DNA of 44,517 nucleotides. Source: Ktedonobacterales bacterium. GTDB taxonomy: Bacteria > Chloroflexota > Ktedonobacteria > Ktedonobacterales > JADMIN01. The stretch covers positions 1 to 44,517 of the forward strand of contig JAICVS010000001.1 in NCBI GenBank assembly GCA_025935195.1. The letters run 5' to 3'. This document shows positions 41,701 through 44,517 of the stretch, in pieces (position 1 is the first letter of the stretch; every line of letters starts with the position of its first letter). The position numbers were made by a program, and so were the translations under genes. The notes under the pieces are model-generated. The model searched no databases. It was not told where the DNA came from and saw only the letters and a program-made list of their open reading frames with translations.

Positions 41701-43077
41701 TCAGGCGTTGCGCTGCGAGAGACGCAGCAGCAGCCCGATGATGACGAAGTTCGCGATCAGCGAGCTCCCCCCATAGGCGACGAACGGCAGCGGCACACCC
41801 GTCAGCGGCAGCACCTTCAGGTTGCCGGCGAGGATCACCATCGTCTGCAGCGCGAAGACCGCCGTCAGCCCCACCGCCAGCAGCTGGTTGAAGGAGTCAC
41901 GCGCGTTCACCGCGACGTGCAGGCCGCGATACACCAGTAGCATAAAGAGACCGATCAGTGCCAGCACGCCCATAAAGCCGAACTCCTCGCCAATCGAAGA
42001 CGCGATGAAGTCGGTGGCGGACTCCGGCACGATCCATGGCTTGCCCAGCCCCAGGCCGGAGCCGAAGATGCCGCCGCTGGCGAACGCGATCAGCCCCTGC
42101 ACGAGCTGGAACCCCGCATCGTTGGCAACGCCTGGATTGAAAGCGGACGAGACGATATCCAGCCGCGTGCGCGCGTAGCTGAAGATACGCAGCGCCAGGA
42201 ACGCCCCGGCGGCGAACGCGGCGAGCGAGCCGACGACGTAGAGCGGGCGGTTCGAGGCGACGTAGAGCATCGAGAGAAACAGCCCGAAGATCAGCAGCGC
42301 CAGGCCCAGCTCGCGCAGCCGCACCACCAGCACCAGCGCCACGCCCAGCATCACAATCAGCGGCCCCAGGTGCTTGAGCGGCGGCAGCTTCAGCGGGCCG
42401 AACCGGTAGAACGCCTGCGCCAGCATCTCGCGGTTCTCGCTCAGATAGCCAGCGAAGAAGACGACCAGGCAGATCTTCAGCAGCTCAGACGGCTGGAAGG
42501 CGAGGCCGCCGGAGCCGATGGAGAGCACGTCGCGGCTGGGCGAGTCGGTGTTAAAATTGCTCGGCTTGAGCAGCGTGACGCCAACCAGCACTAGGCCGAC
42601 CGCCAGCCACGTGTACTTGTAGTTGCGCAGCCAGCGCAGATCGCGCGTCGCCCACACCGTGAGGATGCAGGCGCCCAGGCCGACGATCACGAAGACGAGC
42701 TGGCGCGCTCCCAGGTCGTCGCGACCCAGATCGGGGCCAAGGCGCGTCGCCATCACCACGCCGACGCTGGAGAGCGCGCCGGCGATGGGCAGCAGCGTTT
42801 GGTCGGTGTCGGGCGCGAGGATGTTGAGCGCGAGGTGCGCGACCACTAGCGCGGCGATCAGGCCGAAGGCGGGGATGAAGGCGTCGAGCGGCGGCAGCGC
42901 GTTCGTGGGCAGCGCCTTGCCCGTCTGGACCGCGGCCGCGACCTGGAGCTGGAAGAAGCCCAGCAGCAGGAAGAGCGCGACGAAAACCAGCAGCCGCAGC
43001 TCGCGCCAGCGATAGCGGTGGCGGTCGAACCAGATGTCGGGGCGCAGGCGTTTGGTCACTTTGACGGGCATCGTCAT
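41701..43077 (-). CDS. SEDS-family peptidoglycan glycosyltransferase (RodA/FtsW)
   Basis: SEDS proteins polymerise lipid II into glycan strands together with a class B PBP, for elongation (RodA) or division (FtsW). The 458-residue protein has about ten to twelve membrane helices. Diagnostic stretches are GSGGLAFQPSELLKICLVVF, the active-site loop ending NDAGFQLVQ with its Asp, GGIFGSGLGLGKPWIVPESA followed by TDFIASSIGEEFGF, and LPLTGVPLPFVAYGGSS. The link to fhaA and fhaB matches the actinobacterial fhaA-fhaB-pstP-rodA-pbpA order, which favours RodA, but sequence alone does not separate RodA from FtsW. The start is ATG 43077; GGAGG is rather distant (15 nt). Confidence 0.92.
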   Translation of the reverse strand: MTMPVKVTKRLRPDIWFDRHRYRWRELRLLVFVALFLLLGFFQLQVAAAVQTGKALPTNALPPLDAFIPAFGLIAALVVAHLALNILAPDTDQTLLPIAGALSSVGVVMATRLGPDLGRDDLGARQLVFVIVGLGACILTVWATRDLRWLRNYKYTWLAVGLVLVGVTLLKPSNFNTDSPSRDVLSIGSGGLAFQPSELLKICLVVFFAGYLSENREMLAQAFYRFGPLKLPPLKHLGPLIVMLGVALVLVVRLRELGLALLIFGLFLSMLYVASNRPLYVVGSLAAFAAGAFLALRIFSYARTRLDIVSSAFNPGVANDAGFQLVQGLIAFASGGIFGSGLGLGKPWIVPESATDFIASSIGEEFGFMGVLALIGLFMLLVYRGLHVAVNARDSFNQLLAVGLTAVFALQTMVILAGNLKVLPLTGVPLPFVAYGGSSLIANFVIIGLLLRLSQRNA

Positions 43078-43103
43078 GTGAGTCTCTCGTTCCTCCCGCC
43101 GCG

Positions 43104-43571
43104 CTAGGGCGCCGCGAACTTGAAGCGCACGTCGCCGACCTGCAAGATCGAGCCGGGGCTGACGGCGACTGGCTGGGCAACCGGTTTCTGGTCGAGCAGG
43201 GTGCCGTTGCGGCTCCCCATATCATCCACCCAGAGCGAGCGCTCGCGGAAGATGATGCGCGTGTGCTCGGTGGAGACGAAGGTGCTGTCGAGCACGATCG
43301 TGTTGGTCGGCGAGCGCCCGATGGTGGTCAGCGGCTCGATGGCGATGCGCTGCCCCGGAATGAGCGGCGTCGAGCCGCTGTCAATCACGATCAGATAGCC
43401 AACCACCTGCTGGGCGCGCGTAGCGCCCGCTGGCGCCACCGCCGCGCGCTTCATCTCCAGCCGCGAGACGCGCACCACCTGCAAGATCACGAGGTACAGC
43501 ACGGCCACGAACCCGAGCCGCAAGAGAAACAAGGGGTTCGTGAGCAGATCCCCGAGCGGTGAGAAGTCCAT
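43104..43571 (-). CDS. FHA-domain membrane protein (FhaB/FipA-like)
   Basis: The 155-residue protein has one N-terminal membrane helix (about 13-32) and a C-terminal FHA phosphothreonine-binding domain with GRS at 85-87, S100..H103 and the RNG loop with N122. Size and layout match actinobacterial FhaB, which binds phosphorylated partners in septal and envelope growth. The ATG at 43571 follows GGAGGT at 12 nt; a longer in-frame start at 43676 would add a low-complexity segment overlapping fhaA and is not preferred. It lies between rodA/ftsW and the FhaA-like gene. Confidence 0.9.
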   Translation of the reverse strand: MDFSPLGDLLTNPLFLLRLGFVAVLYLVILQVVRVSRLEMKRAAVAPAGATRAQQVVGYLIVIDSGSTPLIPGQRIAIEPLTTIGRSPTNTIVLDSTFVSTEHTRIIFRERSLWVDDMGSRNGTLLDQKPVAQPVAVSPGSILQVGDVRFKFAAP

Positions 43572-43596
43572 AGCGCCGCGCCTACCTCCGCACTCT

Positions 43597-43622
43597 CTAT
43601 CGTCTGTGGCTATCGTCTGTGC
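43597..43622. repeat. Two-copy 13-bp tandem duplication
   Basis: The unit ctatcgtctgtgg at 43597-43609 is repeated with one end change at 43610-43622, in the 70-nt spacer between fhaA and fhaB. It is similar in kind to the 15-bp duplication in front of rpsG. Confidence 0.85.
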
Positions 43623-43641
43623 CGTCTCGTCTCTCGTCCCA

Positions 43642-44424
43642 TTATCGCCGCTGGAAGATGAACTCGTGGCTGCCAATCGAGATCAGGTCGTTGTTCTTCA
43701 GCGGCACCGGCTGGTGCGTGAGCACACCGTTGACGCCGACGCCGTTGGTGCTGCCCAGGTCGTAGAACACGAACTGGCCGTGCTCGAAGCGCAACTCGGC
43801 GTGGTAGCGCGAGACGCGCTTGTCGTTGACCACGACATCGTTCGACAGGTGCCGCCCCAGGTGAATCACCGGCTTGGTGATCTGCATCGGCTTGCCGCGC
43901 GCCGGGCGATTGAGCGTGAGCCAGGCCGGGGCCACCTGCTCCGCCTCCGCCGTGCGCCGCGCCAGCTCCCGCGCCTCCGCCGGATTGATCGACCGCGTCT
44001 CATCCATCGCGCCCGCGCCGCCCGCCGCCTGCTGCTGCCCATCTTGCAGCGCCCGCGCGTCGAGAATCTGCGCCTCCAGGCGCGTCTGCCCCGTCACCAT
44101 GCCAGGGTCTTCGTGGAAACGCAGGATGGGCCGCGAGGTGAGCGCATAGTTGCGCTCGCGCGCGACGGCGATCAACCCCTCCGAGAGCATCGGGATCACT
44201 CGGCCCTCGGTGGCCCTGAACTCGGCGTAGTCGCGCGGGCTGAGGTAGATGTCGTAGAGATTCGGGGCGATGCGCCGGTCCTGCATGAGCTGTTGGTTGC
44301 CGTCCATCGCGCGCGCGAGCTTGCTGGATAGCTCCACCGGCTGCAAGCGCGAGCGGAAGACACGGCCGAACGACCCCTCCACGATGCCCTGCATCATTGA
44401 TTCGAATCGGTTGATCACGCTCAT
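43642..44424 (-). CDS. DUF3662 and FHA-domain protein (FhaA-like)
   Basis: The 260-residue cytosolic protein has an N-terminal DUF3662 (FhaA_N) domain (about 1-115: MSVINRFESMMQGIVEGSFG with LQPVELSSKLARAMD) and a C-terminal FHA domain with GR at 190-191, S205..H208 (VSRYHAELRF) and N227 (DLGSTNGVGVNG). In Actinobacteria, FhaA binds phosphorylated MviN and tunes late peptidoglycan steps. The ATG at 44424 follows AGGAG at 9 nt. It is upstream of the FhaB-like and rodA genes on the same strand. The linker (120-165) is Ala/Gln-rich. Confidence 0.92.
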   Translation of the reverse strand: MSVINRFESMMQGIVEGSFGRVFRSRLQPVELSSKLARAMDGNQQLMQDRRIAPNLYDIYLSPRDYAEFRATEGRVIPMLSEGLIAVARERNYALTSRPILRFHEDPGMVTGQTRLEAQILDARALQDGQQQAAGGAGAMDETRSINPAEARELARRTAEAEQVAPAWLTLNRPARGKPMQITKPVIHLGRHLSNDVVVNDKRVSRYHAELRFEHGQFVFYDLGSTNGVGVNGVLTHQPVPLKNNDLISIGSHEFIFQRR

Positions 44425-44436
44425 GGCCGCCGTCTC

Positions 44437-44517
44437 CTATCGCCCATCTCGCCCATCCCCGCCACGTCCCGCCACCACCTCGTCCGCCGCCAGCAATGCG
44501 CGTGCCCGCGCCGCGTC
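44437..44517 (-). CDS. C-terminal tail of an upstream gene (cut by window edge)
   Basis: An open frame enters from the right edge and ends with TAG at 44437-44439, encoding DAARARALLAADEVVAGRG and a few more residues. It ends 12 nt before the FhaA-like ATG, which fits an operon, and the ribosome binding site of that gene immediately follows. Only 26 codons are visible, so identity cannot be given and it may be chance. Confidence 0.35.
   Translation of the reverse strand, partial: DAARARALLAADEVVAGRGGDGRDGR

Overview
The window is high-GC bacterial chromosome with long, closely packed genes, nearly all on the minus strand. The gene content fits a Chloroflexota (Chloroflexi)-type bacterium. 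The signs are a long-form S12, an RNA polymerase beta-prime with a large charged insertion, an RNase Y, an actinobacterial-style FhaA-FhaB-RodA block and a MerR/B12-fold regulator. The phylum is an inference from these features, and nothing in the window fixes the class or genus. I found no insertion sequence, CRISPR array, rRNA or tRNA.

Layout. Bases 1-12716 (minus) hold the transcription/translation core, rpoB-rpoC-rpsL-rpsG-fusA-tuf (tuf cut by the window edge). It starts from a near-consensus sigma-A-type promoter at 12671-12699 followed by a leader of about 785 nt. A second promoter sits in the last codons of rpoC and should drive the str genes. Upstream lie the haem genes hemE-hemH (12717-14880). 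A PHP phosphoesterase overlaps RNase Y (15205-17677), and apt plus a DUF4031 gene read the other way. Bases 18861-25163 are an oligopeptide ABC importer (oppA-B-C-D-F), followed by a cystathionine beta-synthase with CBS domains. Bases 27095-32910 carry a four-helix membrane protein, a double-GAF HisKA_2 histidine kinase, an unknown helical protein and a MerR regulator with a decayed cobalamin-binding fold and a 12-bp minisatellite in its linker.

Bases 33039-41528 are the most interesting block. Two paralogous APC/KUP-superfamily permeases keep the potassium-site residues of KimA and flank a KdpE/KdpD-like two-component pair and a small unknown gene. Both permeases have a USP-like cytosolic domain and a low-complexity tail ending in the same conserved motif of about 20 residues. 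The KdpD-like kinase lacks the KdpD/USP sensor region. A compact three-way-junction sequence (36036-36098) lies just upstream of the second permease unit. I read the block as a potassium-homeostasis module, with no KdpFABC genes in the window. The right edge (41701-44517) is a cell-wall elongation/division block: rodA/ftsW, fhaB, fhaA and the tail of one more gene.

Other points of note are an S12 protein with arginine at the position of E. coli Lys88 (a substitution linked to streptomycin resistance), a strong GAAA-capped hairpin in front of rpsG where S7 autoregulation acts in E. coli, a multi-hairpin oppA-oppB spacer, and two convergent gene pairs that end on the same palindromic CTAG.
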